From Nectonema munidae (lineage: Eukaryota; Nematomorpha; Nectonematoida; Nectonematidae), in assembly GCA_030549495.1 (NCBI GenBank), contig JAUIRK010001031.1:434001-498000 (forward strand): a stretch of 64,000 bases of DNA, in the 5' to 3' direction. The notes beneath the pieces were generated by a model. The model saw only the letters and a program-made list of their open reading frames with translations. It was not told where the DNA came from and did not search any database. The translations under genes were made by a program, and so were the position numbers. This document shows positions 1 through 11,112 of the stretch, piece after piece (position 1 is the stretch's first letter; each line of letters opens with the position of its first letter).

Positions 1-303
1 TTTATTATTGTTGTGTGTCTTTTTGTTATGGTAATTTTAATGTGTAACATTTTGATTTTTCTATATTTCGAGTTATTCTTCTACTTTTTTTTTAATTTAA
101 ACAACTTTGATGGAGTTTGATTCCACTAACTTAAATTATAATCATTAATACATTATGTAATCATTGGTTTTGTTTCAAATAAACTTCTTCTTCTTCTAAA
201 AAAATATTTGATTTTACTAAACATAACATTTTTTTTTAGGAAATATGCAAGAGTGTATTACAGAAGCCCGGAAGAATCACGGGGATGAAATGCCCCCTCC
301 CCC

Positions 304-1740
304 ATGCCTATTTTTCTTTTGAAAAGTCACTCTCTTAGTCTTTTAGCTATTTCAAATGCTTCCCGCACCATTCCCACATCTATGTTGGAATTCACACTGG
401 CTTGTACACCTCTTTTAACCAAACTAAAAGATAACCTAATAAGGCGTTATATTGATAAATTCAAATCACTAATACCTTCTTCCTCAGCATTTTATGTACA
501 CATTCGTCACAACAATACCTCCCATCCATATGCGCGACTGCTCCAAACATCACTTCCCCTTCTACACCGATATCTCATTCACCCAAAAATACACCCAACC
601 ACACTTGTGCAACCTGCCTCGCCCCTGCCTTTTGGTATCATAATCAATACATCCAAAACACGTGCAGCCTCACAGATAAAAAGAATTGAGACATATCTCT
701 GACTCTACCACACTAAGGATATTTACTGATGCCGCGAAATAACCAAAAAAGTTCGCAATTGCTCTCTCATTCTATAGAGGCGAGTCACTTTCCGCTTTCT
801 TCACCACAAGCCTTCCACTTAATCATTTAACCTTGATATCCGACGCAGAATGTCAAGCACTAATTGAATTGTGCTACCATATCACCAAACACATCAAAGA
901 CTTTATTCTATTTGAAGCAATCCAGTTTTATACTGACTCTCAAAACCTCGCTCGCGATTTACATCTCAGCAAATACGCACCATTCATGGTCGCCAAACTA
1001 TTCTCTAAACTGCAATTTCTCTCGACCCACTTTATTATCTCTGTATTTTGTCCCGTGCTCATTTCAACGTTCATGAAAATATACACGTTGATTTCCTCGC
1101 CAAAAGAACCCTTTCAAAACCGCGCGAAACACTCTTGACCTCTTTACACCTCAGTGTTTTTATCCACGAACTCACACAATACACTAAGAAGCAATGTCAA
1201 TTGTCAGTCACCCAATCGACAAACATCTTTCTATCCCTCATAGCTGACATAACCGCCATTCATCAATATTGGTCAAAACACAAGTTCACCCCTCGCGATC
1301 TCTTATAAGGTGGCTATCCGGTTACTGCCTTTCCAAAAATTACCTCTTTCATATCAAACTTTCTGACACTCAGTCCTGCCGTTTCTGTGGCGCAGCTTGT
1401 GAATCATTTCACCACCTAACTTTTATTTGTCCATTTTTTATCTCTCATCGCCAAACAACTGTGTTTCAACTCTTGGTCATTTTCCCAACAATCTGAATGA
1501 ATTACTAACAGACTAGAAACTATTAATTTCCCTCTCGATGCTTTTACGAACTATTGAACCCATTCTAAATCTTCACTCACCGCCTACCCGATACCTTTCT
1601 TCCTCTCATATTTTCTCTATATTTCTTTTATTTTAGACTCTCTTTAAAACCTGTATAAACATAAAGACTGCTTCTTTGTGTTTTGGAAAGTGCTTTGACA
1701 TCTCTACCTACCTACCATACTTGTAATTAAAATTTTGGCC
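304..1740 (+). mobile_element. LINE-A copy 1: 3' part of an RNase-H-bearing non-LTR retrotransposon (I/R1-like)
   Basis: 5'-truncated LINE read in several frames. First block (304-702) has the linker usually found after the reverse transcriptase in I/R1-type elements, including 'NASRTIPTSMLEF'. Second block (833-1138) holds the RNase H strand motif 'IQFYTDSQ'. Third (1048-1308) has 'HFNVHENIHVDFLAKR', which matches the last RNase H motif (H..V..N...D.LAK). Fourth (1269-1496) has 'RWLSGYCL' and then 'CRFCGAACESFHHLTFIC', the C-terminal Cys/His knuckle of these LINEs. The blocks lie in different frames, so the copy carries several frameshifts and is dead. The 3' UTR runs to a short A/T-rich end near 1740 and resembles the tail of the copy at 11.6-12.3 kb. 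The clade is inferred from domain order only; the reverse transcriptase itself is missing. Confidence 0.75.
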
Positions 1741-2061
1741 ATTTTGAAGTATTATTTGAAAGGGGCATTTAGGAACTTAAGTTCTTTGCAAATATGTGGT
1801 TTGTTTACTTTTTATTCAACGGTATTGCATAAAAAGGAATAATTTTCTTCTCTAAATAGAAAAGATGATAAGAAAGTCACTATTAGGAATCATAAAAGGA
1901 GGTTTTTGGTTTTAAAACAAGTATCAATTTTTAATCAACGTTATAAAATGATACCAGTAGATACACATAATCCAAATTTTTATTTAATGTAATTGCATAT
2001 TTTTACAAAGCATATAAGAACATACAAAGAGTTTTAAAAATTAAAATAACAACAATCAAGT
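1741..2061. other. Intergenic, no feature seen
   Basis: AT-rich sequence with no coding block, repeat copy or RNA-like structure that I can recognise. Confidence 0.5.
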
Positions 2062-2147
2062 ATAAAGAGATTCCCGAGGGTGCCTGTCCTTATCTTCTGT
2101 CCAGCTATCCAAGATTATTCTTACCTTGGATGTGGTATCCACGAATA
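2062..2147 (+). repeat. SINE-2 fragment (body of a tRNA-like SINE)
   Basis: Begins with a remnant of a Pol III B box ('agattcccga') and continues with a body that matches the longer copy at 18118-18300. Shared blocks include 'tatcttctgtccagctat' against 'ttatctgtccagttat', then 'ccttggatg..tatccacgaa' against 'ctttggatg..taccgaca'. The tRNA-like head is missing here. It ends in an A-rich run. Confidence 0.45.
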
Positions 2148-2959
2148 AAAAAAATATAAAATATTTTAGAAATCAATTCTTTATAAATTATTTGTGGCTA
2201 CAAGCTAAACAATTTACTTTTACATTTATAATTATATATTTGTATAAATTTCAAATATTTTTTATTTGAATTATGCTATTATATAATTGTTTCTTGCAAG
2301 ACTCATTCCTAAATCTCTAAATTTAATTTTAAAGATAAAATTGTTATGGTTTAGAAATATTTGTTATGTACGTAATACGCGATAATTATTTTTTTATATT
2401 TGAATTCCCCCAATTTACAATGGAGAAAGATATATGCGGGAGTTTAAATGATTTATATGGAAAACAAATTATGTTTTTAAGGAAGAAAATACAAGGCGTT
2501 AAACTTAGTTTTCAAAAACATAAGTTGTTTGTATCTAAAAACAAAAAATTTGTTTTTTCGTTCTATATTTTCTTTATTGAAATTTGGTTTTCCTAAATGA
2601 AATTTTTATTTAAGCTAAATATCACATGTTGTTTTTTTCAATATTTATTTAAGTTGAATTTGTATAAGCCCATCATTTATGTTACCTATTTCAGTTTTTT
2701 ATCATGAAATTAAAAGAAGTTTTTTCTTCTAGATACATAAAAATTTTAATCTCATAGATTATGTCTCTATTTAACGTCATTTCAGATAAAATAATATATA
2801 CGCGTTGTTACGTCAGCTAGTGCTATGTCTCACTTTTATATTTGAAAATTTTGGGTCCGCCCATTTAATATTTATTTTCTACTAATTCATAATTTGATCT
2901 TATTTTATGTAAACAAATATTTAAATTTTCATAAATACAAACAAATTCATTTGTTTTTT
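2148..2959. other. Intergenic, no recognised feature
   Basis: AT-rich. A 76-codon open frame at 2366-2596 (+) has no recognisable motif, and its composition is like the surrounding non-coding DNA, so it is not called a gene. Confidence 0.4.
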
Positions 2960-3209
2960 ATGAATAGAAATGCTAGAAGTTTTGAACATAATCACCTCTT
3001 TTAGGTTTATTTGAAGTTATAATATATTAAATCACTTGATTATAAGTAATGAAACTACCAAAAACATTATTCAATTGACCAATTAAGCTCCTAACTAGAA
3101 ACACAGCTACTCTGAGAGAAAATATATCCTCTAATTTGAGAATTTTATTTTCTTTAAATATGAAATTACTGTGATCTCCCCTATTAGTGACGGCTTATTT
3201 TCATTTCCT
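2960..3209 (-). mobile_element. LINE-B copy 1, 3' part (CR1-like LINE, continues at 6991)
   Basis: On the minus strand this translates to a stretch including 'LNNVFGSFITYNQ'. It aligns with 'LQNVLGSLISYNK' near the C-terminus of the second copy of this LINE (13490-15180). It is the missing downstream part of the LINE fragment that ends abruptly at 6991, so the 3.8 kb element between them (3210-6990) inserted into this LINE. Confidence 0.6.
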
Positions 3210-3339
3210 CAGTGACGGGGAGGGGGGGCTATTTTAGCCTCCCCCTATCGGTTTTTCTTGAATGATTGCAAATTTTGGCGTGAACCTATTAAATGATTGA
3301 TTGCGAATCTGATCGTGACATTTAATTTTTATAAAAAAT

Positions 3340-3700
3340 CAATCAAACTTGTCAAAAATTGATTGATATTTGACAGCTCAACTAAAAAAAGAAACTTTTA
3401 GTTTAAATGAGTATATAAAATTTTTTACACATATATGCCCATTTTCAAGTGTGCTGAACACGATGGTCACGTTTATTTTTTTAAAAATCAATCAAACCTG
3501 TCAAAAAATTGATTGATATATGACAGCTCAACTGAAAAAAGAAACTTTTAGTTTTAACGGTTGTACAAAGTTTTCTATTTATATACACCCGTTCTCATGT
3601 ATGCTGAATACAATGGTCACGTTTATTTTTTTTAAAAATCAATCAAACCTTGTCAAAAAATTGATTGACATGACAGCCCAACTGAAAAAAATTTACTCTT
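3340..3700 (+). repeat. Tandem repeat, three ~150-bp units (array 2)
   Basis: Units start near 3360, 3511 and 3662 with 'gattgatatttgacagctca' and close variants, so the period is about 151 bp. Each also holds a 'tgctgaacacgatggtcacg'-like block and a short hairpin ('caatcaaa..ttgattga'). An inverted single unit lies at 5440-5545, on the other side of the piggyBac-like sequence. Confidence 0.7.
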
Positions 3701-3709
3701 TATTTAAGT

Positions 3710-4257
3710 AGTTATAAAAAGTTTTTTTTTTAACATTTTGGATTAATTTGTGACATTTTTAAAATCTTGGTATGTTAGCGGACAGATATAGTGTACTGAT
3801 TTTTGAACGATTTGTTTTCATGCTATTCTTCAAAGACTATATTCAAATTTTTAGTCTTTTCACAAATGAATTTATTTCTCTTTGAAGTTTCGATTTTATT
3901 TGGAATCTATAATAAAACAAATTTTTTCAGTATCAAAATTTCCAATGAGGCACGAATATTAATTTTGATACTCATCATTATACGATTCATATATTTATGT
4001 TTAAAAATTTTTTTTTACATTTTTAGACTACAGAATGAAAATTACGTTGTGAATTATATTTCAAATGGAGTTTGCATGATTACATCATGTTTTTTAAATA
4101 TTATATATAATTTTTTCGAATTTTTTCAAACTTTGAATATTCCATTTATATGTGCATACAGATATGCAAAATTTGGTAAGTTTCTATTTCTGAGGAATGA
4201 AATTATAACTTCTCAAACTTTCTTATATTTGTATATATAAAGTAGGCTCCCTTTTCT
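3710..4257. other. Interior of composite element, no recognised gene
   Basis: A 145-codon open frame at 3803-4240 (+) encodes a very hydrophobic, Phe/Ile/Leu-rich product typical of translated AT-rich DNA. I see no domain and do not call it a gene. It may cover the degraded upstream part of the piggyBac-like sequence that follows. Confidence 0.35.
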
Positions 4258-4870
4258 TCAGAAAATGCAATCGAAGTTTTGCCAAGGTAACGATGTATAT
4301 ATTGAGAAAAATTATATAGAACTTATAAGAGGCATCATCACTGCATATTTATCTTTGAGAGGTCGAAATTTAACCATTGACCGTTTATATATCTCTATGG
4401 AGATAGCTGATTGGCTTTATAAAAAGGATTAACTATAGTCGGTACAATAGACACAAGAAAAAAAGGTATTCCGCATAGTATAAAAAGGTTTGATAATAGG
4501 GATGAATTTTCTTATAAGTTTTGCTGGGATATAGATAGAGAATTTTTATCAATTGATAGTTATGTAGTATTTTCTAAATCAAAAGGAAAGAAAAATGTAT
4601 TAGTTTTGATTTCCAGACCCCCCCCCCCCCGCCATTTTAGGAATTACATTAGACGATGAAAAAAGTAAACTTGCAATTTTTAAACAGTACGATTTTTCCA
4701 AGGGTGGAACGGATATAGTCGATCAGAGAATAAGAAATTATTCCACAAATAGAAAAACAAAAAAAAATTAGCCGCTTTTTCTTATCTATTAGATACAGCA
4801 AGAATAAATGCAGGTACTATTTTTGCTTTTAATAAAGAGAAAAACCCAAGAAATGTACATTTCTTTTAAA
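4258..4870 (+). pseudogene. piggyBac-like transposase fragment (DDE_Tnp_1_7)
   Basis: Reads across frames as the middle to C-terminal part of a piggyBac transposase. Visible blocks in order: 'LTIDRLYISMEIADWLYKK', which matches the family's 'DNFYTS..LA..L' catalytic-Asp region; 'LTIVGTIDTRKKGIP', which matches 'GT.R.N...P'; 'KGGTDIVDQRIRNYSTNRK', the diagnostic 'GGVD..DQ....Y...R' motif near 4700-4760; and 'LLDTARINAGTIF', which matches 'LD.A..NA'. Frameshifts and a C-homopolymer (4620-4630) interrupt it, and the N-terminus and Cys-rich tail are not seen. It lies inside the composite element, between inverted copies of array 2, so it may be an older piggyBac that the element picked up or carries. 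Confidence 0.75.
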
Positions 4871-5439
4871 TGTTTTTTTGAATCTTGATTATCAAAAAGA
4901 CAAATTTTTAATAAAATTTTTCTCCTTTTTTTTAAACTATTTTTATTATCCTTGACAGTTTTTAATAAAGGGGATCATTCACTTTTTTTTAAATACTACC
5001 AGCAATTATTAAATAAAATAGCAAATTTTATGCACAAAACTCATGTTAAGGTGAAAATATTTGTTATTTTAGGGAAACGATACGACAACCAAATGATTAG
5101 ATATAAAAAAACGATCAAATTTTTATTATAAATAAAACTTTCTCAAAATGGTCAAACACGAAACTTATTTAAATTGACCGATTCAGCTTGTTCCAAATAA
5201 AATGATGCGCATCAAAATATGCCTCTACGGAGTCCTTGTTTTGTATTTAATTAATTTCATTAAAAAAATCACCCCATTGAATTCGGTATAAAATCTCGTT
5301 TTTAGTTCTATATCATTTTCAGTTATATTTTCTTTTTATGCAATTTTGTTTTGCCTACTTATAATTCTATTTGTTTTGTGACAATAAATTACATATATAG
5401 CTACGTATAACTATTTAATCATGAAGTCCTTTATTTCAG
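4871..5439. other. Interior of composite element, no recognised gene
   Basis: AT-rich sequence downstream of the piggyBac-like block. No open frame, repeat or RNA-like structure was recognised. Confidence 0.4.
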
Positions 5440-5545
5440 TTGAAGCGTCATATGTCAATCATTTTTTGACAGGTATCATTAATTTTTATAAAAAATAAAC
5501 CTCACTGTTGGATTCAGCCTACTTGAAAATGCGTACATATGTGTA
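5440..5545 (-). repeat. Inverted single unit of array 2
   Basis: 'tttcagttgaagcgtcatat', followed by 'gtcaatcattttttgacagg' and then a 'attcagcctacttgaaaatg' block, is the reverse complement of the array-2 unit at 3340-3700. The piggyBac-like sequence is therefore bracketed by inverted copies, about 2 kb apart. Confidence 0.6.
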
Positions 5546-5559
5546 AAACACCTGATTTG

Positions 5560-6640
5560 CAAATTTGATTCACGCTTACAAGTATCTTCAAATTTTAAAT
5601 CCAAAAACAATCTATAATTGGAATTGGCATTGTTGATTTGTTATAAAAATGTGTGTATTTCATGTAAAATTTGAATGAATGTTCTCGTTGTCAGATTTTA
5701 GATGTAAACCGCAAATTTTCTTTTTGAGAACAATTTTTAGAAGTGAACCACAAATTTATTTTACACTTATAGGTAATTATCCAAATGCAAAACCAATCTA
5801 TAAATGAAATTGATATTGTTGATTTGATATGAAAATGCGTTTATTTCATGTAAAATTTGAATGAATGTTCTCGAAGACAGATTTTAGAAATAAACCGCAA
5901 CTTTGTTTCACACGTATAATTATCTTGAAATCCAAATGCAAAAACAATCTATAAATGAAATTGATATTGTTGATTTGATATGAAAATGCGTTTATTTCAT
6001 GTAAAATTTGAATGAATGTTCTCGAAGACAGATTTTAGAAATAAACCGCAACTTTGTTTCACACTTATAAGTATTTTGAAATCAAAATCAAAACCACTCT
6101 ATAAATGAAATTGGCATTGTTGATTTGATATGAAAATGTGTATATTTCATGTAAAATTTGAAAGAGTGTTCTCGAAGACAGATTTTAGAAATAAACCGCC
6201 ACTTAGTTTCACACTTATAAGTATTTTCAAACTCTAAATGCAAAAACAATCCATAAATGAAATAGGGATTGTTGATTTTTTATAAAAGCGTGTATATTTC
6301 ATGTAAAATTTTAATTAATGCTCTCGGAGACAGATTTTAAAAATAAACCGCAAATTTGTTTTACATTGATTAGCATTTTCAAATTATAAAGGCAAAAAGA
6401 ATTTATAAATGAAATTGCGATTGTTGCTTTGTTATAATAATGTGTATAATCCATGTAAAATTTGAAAGAATGTTTTCAGAGACAGATTTTAGAAGTAAAC
6501 CGCAAGTTTGTTACACACTTATAGGTATTTTCAATTTCTAAATTCTAAAAATAACTCCGAAAATAAAATCTGTATGCCCGATTTGATATAAAAAAATATA
6601 TTTCATGTAAAATTTAAAGGTATATTTTATTAGATATATT
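5560..6640 (-). repeat. Tandem array of about seven ~150-160-bp units (array 1)
   Basis: The marker 'catgtaaaatttgaatgaat' or a close variant recurs near 5661, 5838, 5999, 6149, 6300, 6452 and 6604. The spacings are about 177, 161, 150, 151, 152 and 152 bp. The units around 5838 and 5999 are almost identical, which points to recent unequal exchange; the others are diverged. An inverted version of the same array lies at 61250-62010 and resumes at about 63845-64000. Confidence 0.8.
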
Positions 6641-6990
6641 TCTCATCAATCAAAATTTTGATTGACATTTTCCAAAAAGTAATCATGATTTTGAAAAAAT
6701 TTAAACTATAAAGTGTTATGTGTTCAAAACTGTATATATTTATAAATTTTCAAACGAGTATATAATATAGAACCAAAGTTATAAGCTTAACTAGAGATAC
6801 TGTCAGAATTTTCCTGAAAAAGTTTACATTTTGATTTACAGATTTAGGCATAAAAAGGCCATTCAACTGCCATGAAAATGGTATCAAAAGATGCAGCTAT
6901 TAATTTTAGGAAATTTCACGAAGTATGGTAGCAAAAGATTTAGCCAATTTGGTACAAGACAAATGTTAAGCCCCCCCCCCTCCGTCACTG

Positions 6991-7740
6991 ATAAGGTTAT
7001 AAGGTTAAATACTATTCTCAAAGTTCGTTTTTGTATAATTTCAATGCTCTTTTTGCCATAAGGGTACCAATTGAAAATACTGTAGTTCATATATTAAGAA
7101 CCTGATTTTTGATGGAAATATGTTTTTTTGTGCGAAAGAGAATACTAACTATTTTATTCAAATGTAAAACAACTAGGTTAAGATGCTCATTAAATTTTAG
7201 TTTCTTATCAATGATTAGATCTAATATGCTAAACTTCCCTACCACTTCTATATCCGTTTCTATCATCAATTTTAGTATTATTAGAGATTATCATGCATTT
7301 TGTTCTAAATTTATTTATCACAAAATTGTTATTTTCACACCATTTAAAAATTAAATCTAGTTCCTATCAGTTTCAATAAAGCTACTTTTTTTAATTTAGA
7401 TAAAGGAAAGTATGCATATATATCGTTGGCTAATAGAAGATAGGAAAAAAGATCTGTACAATTGAATATGTCGTTGAAAAGATTTTGGAAAGTTGATGGC
7501 AATGTTGAAAAGAATGGGCGCTTTGGGGAACTCCTGTTTTGATTGGTAGTATGTCAGAGAGTGTATCATTTAATTTGACTCTTTGAAATCTATTCATCAA
7601 ATAAGAAAAAAAGAAATACAATGAATTTTTACTGAAATTGCATTTGTGGAGATTCTTGATGAGGGAAGATTGGCTGACTCTGTTAATAGCCTTTAAAGGA
7701 TCAAAAAGAATAGCATCCATTGAGATACTTGTGCGTTATG
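6991..7740 (-). mobile_element. LINE-B copy 1, RT and C-terminal part (CR1-like LINE)
   Basis: Minus-strand reverse transcriptase fragments. 7430-7720 reads 'DAILFDPLKAINRVSQSSLI', then 'FFSYLMNRFQRVKLN', then 'LPIKTGVPQ'. These are the CR1/Jockey-type RT blocks: 'DLSKAFD.V.H..L', the 'SYL..R.Q' block and 'GVPQGS'. 7087-7269 reads 'LDLIIDKKLKFNEHLN', the 'LGV.ID..L.W..H' block. 6884-7090 reads 'SIEIIQKRTLRIVFN', the 'L..LQKRAIR.I' block, and is then cut at 6990 by the composite element. The 5' end near 7740 abuts a hAT remnant directly. Frameshifts and substitutions show it is inactive. Confidence 0.7.
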
Positions 7741-8470
7741 TTTGCTACTACCAGTTTGGTTTATTTGAGTCTTAAATCTTCTCGTTTAGTAATATCCAAT
7801 TGATTTCTTTTTTTTAATTTCTTGCAAAAGAGGTTGATTTTGGATATTTCGATAGTGTTTCATCACAAAGCAATACAATTATTTTTTATATCAAACAATG
7901 ATTTAACAAATTCATTATTTTACATTTCTGAAAGTTCTTCTTGGTATTTGAGTGAAACATCCTAAATATCCACCAACATTGGTTGCATTACACATTTTGA
8001 AAAATCTCTTTCAAAACACAAAATCTTTCTTTAAAATTTGATGCTAATATTTTTAAATGATCGACAATAACGATCAAAAGCAGTCTCAGTAACTTTACAT
8101 TTTTAAATCAAAATTTTTAGCAATCAGATTTTTTTGACATGCTTCAATAAATGTAACGAATCCAAATATCTTTGTTTTGCTTCTATAAGAGTTTTTGGAG
8201 TTGTTTGTTCAATATATTCAATTTCTAAATATATCTGTTAAATAACTCACACATGCTTTACCCTCAACAGTGTGCAGATGTTTTATTTCAGGCTTGTCAT
8301 TCAAAAAATCACTAATAACATCAAATAATTTCATGGATCTTTTTAAACAATTTCCTTTTGAAAGCCATGTCACCTCTGTGTGAAGTAAAAGTTTTACATA
8401 GTCTGCATCTTCATTTTCAAAAAAATTGCTTAAAAAGGCGATTATATGCATTTCTTTTTTCTTCAATAAG
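7741..8470 (-). pseudogene. hAT transposase remnant (SCAND3/ZBED5/FAM200-like), C-terminal half
   Basis: The clear block at 8218-8466 contains 'LLLHTEVTWLSKGNCLKR', followed by 'MKLFDVISDFL'. This matches the 'LLLHTEVRWLS.G..L.R..EL' motif of SCAND3/ZBED5-type hAT proteins. Downstream on the minus strand the end of the protein is still visible near 7745-7830 as 'KKRNQLDITKREDLRLK', the family's C-terminal 'LTKKRNRL....DLRL.L' block. Stops and frameshifts lie between. The fragment ends against the truncated LINE-B copy, and no terminal inverted repeat was recognised. Confidence 0.75.
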
Positions 8471-8751
8471 TTTTAATATATTAGTCATTTTGGATAATTA
8501 CAAAATATTTGATTTTTTATTTCAGTTTTTTTTGTTTGGCGTTTGGATCGAATACATATTTTCTAAAAGTCAAATACAAATACTTTTATTTGGGAATCCA
8601 CAAATACAAAATTAAAATTGCCTAAAATACAAAGGATATAAATAAGAATGTAAATAGTTTTATTTCAGATAAATTAAATAAAAAATATTAAGTTATTTAC
8701 TTTTTTTTTCAAGTTTTACATATCATAATTTATAGTTACATTTTATCAACA

Positions 8752-8920
8752 TTAATGATTCGGAAGTTTCCGTACCGAGTTGTGCTCTTCAAGGTGAGTA
8801 AATAACCAGTCTTGCTAAACAGTCTTTCTGATGTTGCACCGTACGTGAAAATATTTTTCGCAAATTGTTTTAAAAAATTGAAACATTATTTATCTTGCCA
8901 GTACTTGAGTGAATTGAGTG
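8752..8920 (-). pseudogene. hAT C-terminal dimerisation domain fragment (different hAT lineage)
   Basis: Minus-strand translation gives 'ATSERLFSKTGYLLTLKS', then 'TTRYGNFRI'. This is the hAT dimerisation signature (AT/SA.SER.FS.AG......R..L...N). It is preceded by 'LNSLKYWQ', the usual 'NPL.WW' block. The domain differs from the SCAND-like remnant next to it, which suggests a separate insertion. The possible termini 'gtttggatcgaatacatat' (about 8540) and 'tttgatccaaccctaat' (about 9745) look weakly inverted, but no target duplication supports them. Confidence 0.7.
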
Positions 8921-8979
8921 TTTGTTGAAGCACTGTAAACTAAAAAATTTTAAAATCATAAAAAAGTATGATTTAGAGA

Positions 8980-9240
8980 CTTTTATTGATGCAATCCTCT
9001 CATGCAGTGAACATGTAAATCAATGTTACATTTTGAGCACTGTTTTTTAGATTTTTTTGCATAAAGCACATCCTTGCTTTCCAAGATTAATTCTTTCAAG
9101 ACAAATCAGATGTTCTAAAGTTATTTGTTAATTGCTTTTAATAATTCTTTGCTAAAGAAGGTCGCCCTAAATTTTTCGGATCTAATAAAGATGAAATGGG
9201 CATATGATATAAGCCATAACTAATTCTCTTCTAAACTTTT
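8980..9240 (-). pseudogene. piggyBac C-terminal fragment with Cys-rich finger
   Basis: Minus-strand pieces 'GCALCKK' and, after a frameshift, 'KKSKKQCSKCNIDLHVHC' form a C..C...C..C....H..C pattern. The zinc finger at the C-terminus of piggyBac transposases looks like this (C..C...R..C..C...LC...C). Upstream is 'FFSKELLKAINK', which resembles the 'R..FL.EL...L' helix before the finger. Short, broken, and with no termini seen. Confidence 0.5.
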
Positions 9241-9989
9241 TTTGTGACCCCCAAATGAGGATTGTTTTTATAGATAAAAGATTATTATAATTTTTTTCTT
9301 ATAAAGTTATTGTTTAAATTAAATTTGTACACTAGTAATACTTTGAAAAAAATTTCAAGTTCCATAAAATACATTTTTTACAAGTGGTGATTTCAGTAGT
9401 AAAAAAGTTGTGAGGCAACACATTATCTTTAATATGAAGTTAACAAAAGCTATTAAATAATAAGTTTTACTATCAGATATCAAATATATTTAATTATAAA
9501 AACAATTTGTATGAAATAATTTCCTTAGAAATTCAGCAAGCAACCATGGGTTATAGTTTTTCAAGTTAATCCCCAAATAGGTCTCATAGCAGGCATTGTT
9601 GAATCATTTGATATACTTGATAAGCATCATAAAATCATGGTTCTCGTTTTCTTCCAGATAATCGTTAAATCAAACAAGGATTTTAAACGTCAGATTCCAA
9701 AAATACATATACTAATATTTTTTTCATTATCCCAAATATATCAAATTTGATCCAACCCTAATTGGTTGTCCTCTTAATCATTAATCAAGCCAAAAGGAAA
9801 TTTTAATTAAAAATAAATAAATTTTATAAAATCACTTATAGTATTCTATATATTTCAAAGTCCTATAAAATTTAAAAATATGTTGCAATTAATTTTTATA
9901 TAGTCATTATTTTTTTAAAAATAAAGGTTTTGTTATTAATTACATAAATATTCATATAAATAAAATTTTTATCTTTTTAGCAATACCTA
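9241..9989. other. Intergenic, no recognised feature
   Basis: AT-rich. A possible hAT terminus ('tttgatccaaccctaat') sits near 9745, but nothing pairs with it convincingly. Confidence 0.35.
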
Positions 9990-11112
9990 TAATTTTTTAT
10001 GAGCACACGTTTTTTCGTTTGCATGGCGGCAGCTTTAGAGAAATAGAAAAATTATAAATCAGATTTTTTGCTATTGATAACCCTTACTGTCATGAAATGG
10101 GAGCCGAATATAACGTTCTTCTCGGGTTGCTTTCAAAGGCACAAGTCTTGAATTTGAACTAAAATCGAATGTTTTACCATTTAAGAGAAAGCAAATGCAC
10201 TTTTATAACAGTGACTTTATTTATAGCCATATAAATGAAGTATTCAAAGTCTTGGAGTTATGATTGTAGATACTTCAGAAAGACTTTAAGATTTATTGAC
10301 TAAACTGCCACCGTGGAAAAGAAGGTTGGAAACATGAAGCCTTGCAATTTTTACAATAAGGAAGTTATGGGTAATGGAGACTTGTTAAAATACAATTCGG
10401 AATCATTTTTTACCGATATAGATTGTATTAGTAATATGATCTTGCTAAAGATGATCTCAATAACTTTAGGCAAAAGGACTGCTAAAAATTCAATTTAATA
10501 TGGAGGGCTTCGAAGAATTTTTCTGTGCGTTATTTTAAGCCTACTATCTTTTAGCAAAGAAAGCTATTAATATTTTGATTCCATTTGTTACTACTTATCA
10601 TTTTAAACCAGCATTTTGAGCACTTGTTACTATCAAAACAAAAAATCTAAATCGATTAAATGTGAATGAAGACGAGCGGATTGCCGTGTCCAACACTATT
10701 CCACACTTATATCTACTTATTCAAGACAAATAACAACAATTTTGACATTAACGTTCATCCTTGAGTACAATAATTATTTTTAATTTTTCTAATATATTAT
10801 TAACTTATATTAGATATAAAATTATTTTAAAGTTTACTAAACAGAATTAAAAACAGCTAAGGAAATTTAAAAAAGTTCAAAGTTAGAAATTAACAAAATT
10901 ATAAACAGTGAAAAAATATAGTGAATAGGTTATTTATAGTTGTAATACTTGTTCAGACTTCAGCTTTTTAAGAAAATAACTGTAAAATTGATTGATTAAT
11001 TTTACTAAAATTAATAATAATGATTAAATTAGATGTGTTTATTTACAAGGGAGTCTAAAATTAAATGAAATTTTTCAACGGGTCCGTTATTATTAAGAAC
11101 CACTGCTATAGA
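9990..11112 (+). mobile_element. hAT-C copy 1: internally deleted hAT with right terminus
   Basis: 9997-10120 is a near copy of the reverse complement of 22678-22790 (e.g. 'gtttgcatggcggcagcttt' and 'tttagagaaatagaaaaatt'). The coding block at 10313-10498, ending in 'TDIDCISNM...GKRTAKNSI', parallels the block ending in 'VDIDYICDN...LRAKKSI' in the copy at 22.2-23.1 kb. Between these blocks copy 1 is shorter, so it is internally deleted. The right end reads '..aagaaccactg' at about 11100-11112; its inverse CAGTGGTTCTTAA resembles CAGTAGGTCTTAA at the end of the other copy. No left terminus or target duplication was found. Confidence 0.55.

Larger units (their letters stand above)
3210..6990 (-). 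mobile_element. Composite element with ~150-bp tandem arrays, inserted in LINE-B copy 1
   Basis: Both outer ends are inverted copies of the same terminus: 'CAGTGACGGGGAGGGGGGG' at 3210 and the reverse complement of 'CAGTGACGGAGGGGGGGGGG' at 6990. From the right end inward: about 350 bp of unique terminal sequence, an array of about seven ~150-bp units (5560-6640), one inverted unit of a second repeat (5440-5545), a dead piggyBac-like transposase (4258-4870), and three units of that second repeat (3340-3700). The right terminal region and array recur, inverted, at 60736-62010. No clear target-site duplication: the flanks 3202-3209 and 6991-6998 do not match. No transposase of its own was recognised; the piggyBac piece could be a passenger. 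Family unclassified. Confidence 0.55.

Noticed and set aside
3803-4240. 145-codon open frame (+)
   Set aside because: Translation is Phe/Ile/Leu-rich with no motif, as expected from AT-rich non-coding DNA inside the composite element.
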